A DNA stretch of 64,000 bases from Maridesulfovibrio ferrireducens (GTDB lineage: Bacteria > Desulfobacterota > Desulfovibrionia > Desulfovibrionales > Desulfovibrionaceae): assembly GCF_016342405.1 (NCBI RefSeq), contig NZ_JAEINN010000008.1, forward strand, positions 1 to 64,000. Direction: 5' to 3'. Shown in pieces: positions 62,929-64,000 of this stretch (position 1 is the first letter of the stretch; the number at the start of each line of letters is the position of its first letter). The position numbers and the translations under genes are program-made. The notes under the pieces are model-generated. The model did not search any database, was not told the DNA's origin, and saw only the letters and a program-made list of their open reading frames with translations.

Positions 62929-64000
62929 ATGACAGTTAGCAATGAATTCATCAACAGTACTCGTATGCTCATTCCGCTGGCAATTACCATGGTTGCTCCG
63001 ATCCTGATCTGGCTGTTTCGTGAAAATGAAAACAGACGGGAAGCAGTTTCAGTTTGGGCCGGAGTCTTAGCATTTATTTCCGTTTTATCCATGGTTCCGG
63101 CAGTTCTTGAAGGGACAATAAGAGAATATACACTCTTCACCATTATGCCTGGCATAAATGTTTCTTTCGCAGCTGACGGACTGGCATTTGTCTTTGCTCT
63201 GGTAGCTTCACTTCTGTGGATATTCGCTACCAGTTATAACATCGGTTACATGCGAACTCTTAATGAACACGCACAGACCAGATATTACTTCTGTTTTGCC
63301 GTTGCGATTTTCGGAGCGCTCGGTGTTGCCTTTTCCGCTAATATTTTCACATTGTACCTTTTCTATGAAGTCATTTCAGTATTCACTTACCCTCTTGTAG
63401 CTCATCATCAGGATGATACTTCTTTCAACGGGGCAAGAAAGTACATGATCTACCTCATGGGTACATCAAAACTGTTTTTCCTTCCGGCAATGGTTCTTAC
63501 CTATGTGCTGGCGGGAACTCTTGATTTCAATATCGGGAACATTCAGCAGGGGATCTTTCCTGCGGATGCAAACCCGACTCTCGTAACAATTACTTATGTT
63601 CTTTATATTGCCGGTCTTGCAAAGGCAGCCCTGATGCCGCTGCATAACTGGTTACCCTCGGCGATGGTTGCTCCGACTCCCGTATCAGCTCTGTTGCATG
63701 CAGTGGCAGTTGTTAAGGCCGGTGTTTTCTCGGTTTCACGCGTAATCCTTTCAGGGTTCGGTGTGGATCTTATGGACAAGCTGGGACTTGGGATGCCTAC
63801 CGCATATCTTGCCGCGTTCACCATTATTACCGCTTCACTTATTGCACTAACTAAAGATGATATTAAGGCACGATTGGCATATTCAACAGTCAGTCAGCTT
63901 TCATACATTATTATCGGTGTTTCAATGCTGACGCCGGAAGCTGTTCAGGGTGGGTTGATGCATATTGCCCATCATGCCTTTTCAAAGATCACATTGTTCT
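62929..64000 (+). CDS. nuoL: NADH-quinone oxidoreductase subunit L or related antiporter-type subunit (partial)
   Basis: Open from ATG 62929 to the window edge (357 codons), four bases after the nuoK stop. Membrane segments throughout; ANIFTLYLFYEVISVFTYPLVAHHQ, the transmembrane Lys in GLAKAALMPLHNWLPSAMVAPTPVSALLHAVAVVKAGVFSVSRV, and RLAYSTVSQLSYIIIGVSM identify a proton-pumping antiporter-like subunit. The N-terminus is shorter than classic NuoL and closer to the MrpD/HyfB wording, so the subunit letter depends on the missing part. Confidence 0.8.
   Translation, partial: MTVSNEFINSTRMLIPLAITMVAPILIWLFRENENRREAVSVWAGVLAFISVLSMVPAVLEGTIREYTLFTIMPGINVSFAADGLAFVFALVASLLWIFATSYNIGYMRTLNEHAQTRYYFCFAVAIFGALGVAFSANIFTLYLFYEVISVFTYPLVAHHQDDTSFNGARKYMIYLMGTSKLFFLPAMVLTYVLAGTLDFNIGNIQQGIFPADANPTLVTITYVLYIAGLAKAALMPLHNWLPSAMVAPTPVSALLHAVAVVKAGVFSVSRVILSGFGVDLMDKLGLGMPTAYLAAFTIITASLIALTKDDIKARLAYSTVSQLSYIIIGVSMLTPEAVQGGLMHIAHHAFSKITLF

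Overview
The window is one chromosomal segment of an AT-rich sulfate-reducing deltaproteobacterium, most likely a Desulfovibrionaceae member of the marine Maridesulfovibrio/Desulfovibrio type. The evidence is a dsrC gene, a Gram-negative envelope gene set (lpxC, patatin, TolC, MltB), a monocistronic-style flagellar/FlhF-FlhG block, a selenocysteine-type small dual-CXXC protein, and a NADH-dehydrogenase-like cluster that runs nuoA-B-C-D directly into nuoH-I-J-K-L. Organism assignment is by gene content only.

Layout. 1-4480 is an accessory-looking stretch: a tail of an upstream ORF, a DUF927-like protein whose P-loop is degenerate, a small possible ribbon-helix-helix protein and an overlapping Fic protein. 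It ends at the 3' side of a tRNA-Leu gene, a classic integration site. 4630-17850 is a mixed metabolic and hypothetical region: a YcaO protein, a VTT membrane protein, a periplasmic binding protein/patatin pair, an SGNH esterase, an RdgC-like protein with a partner, small unknown proteins, a REC-only response regulator, a hydroxyacid dehydrogenase, a PilZ protein, a 47-residue membrane protein next to a perfect 20-bp palindrome, RfbA, DUF1614 and a Mog-type protein. 17964-27090 holds TolC, a 76-codon selenoprotein gene with an in-frame TGA and a SECIS-like hairpin, MltB, two glycosyltransferases, MoaE, a large zinc-knuckle/TPR/membrane protein and a lysozyme-like protein. 27122-37587 is the translation, sulfur and envelope core: NFACT protein, DksA-type factor, a tRNA Gly-Cys-Gly cluster, a methyltransferase/YcaO-TPR pair directly before dsrC, rpmE, DUF1385-prfA-prmC and lpxC (with a sigma-54-type promoter).

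37797-50681 is chemotaxis and motility: an MCP, then on the minus strand fliR-flhB-flhA-flhF-flhG-fliA-cheY followed by a separate fliL group, with an M23 peptidase at the far end. 50754-57383 holds a TtcA-like enzyme, a DUF4340 protein, rpoZ-dnaJ-moaC, a UDP-glucuronate decarboxylase-like epimerase and a REC-PAS-GGDEF diguanylate cyclase. 57941 to the end is the nuo operon, cut off inside nuoL; the NADH-oxidising module genes nuoEFG are absent between nuoD and nuoH.

The most notable items are the selenoprotein gene (whose TGA would normally make annotators miss or split it), the degenerate DUF927/Fic group at tRNA-Leu, the methyltransferase/YcaO-TPR/dsrC arrangement, the CCHC zinc knuckle in a bacterial TPR membrane protein, and the consensus sigma-54 plus IHF-like sites ahead of lpxC.
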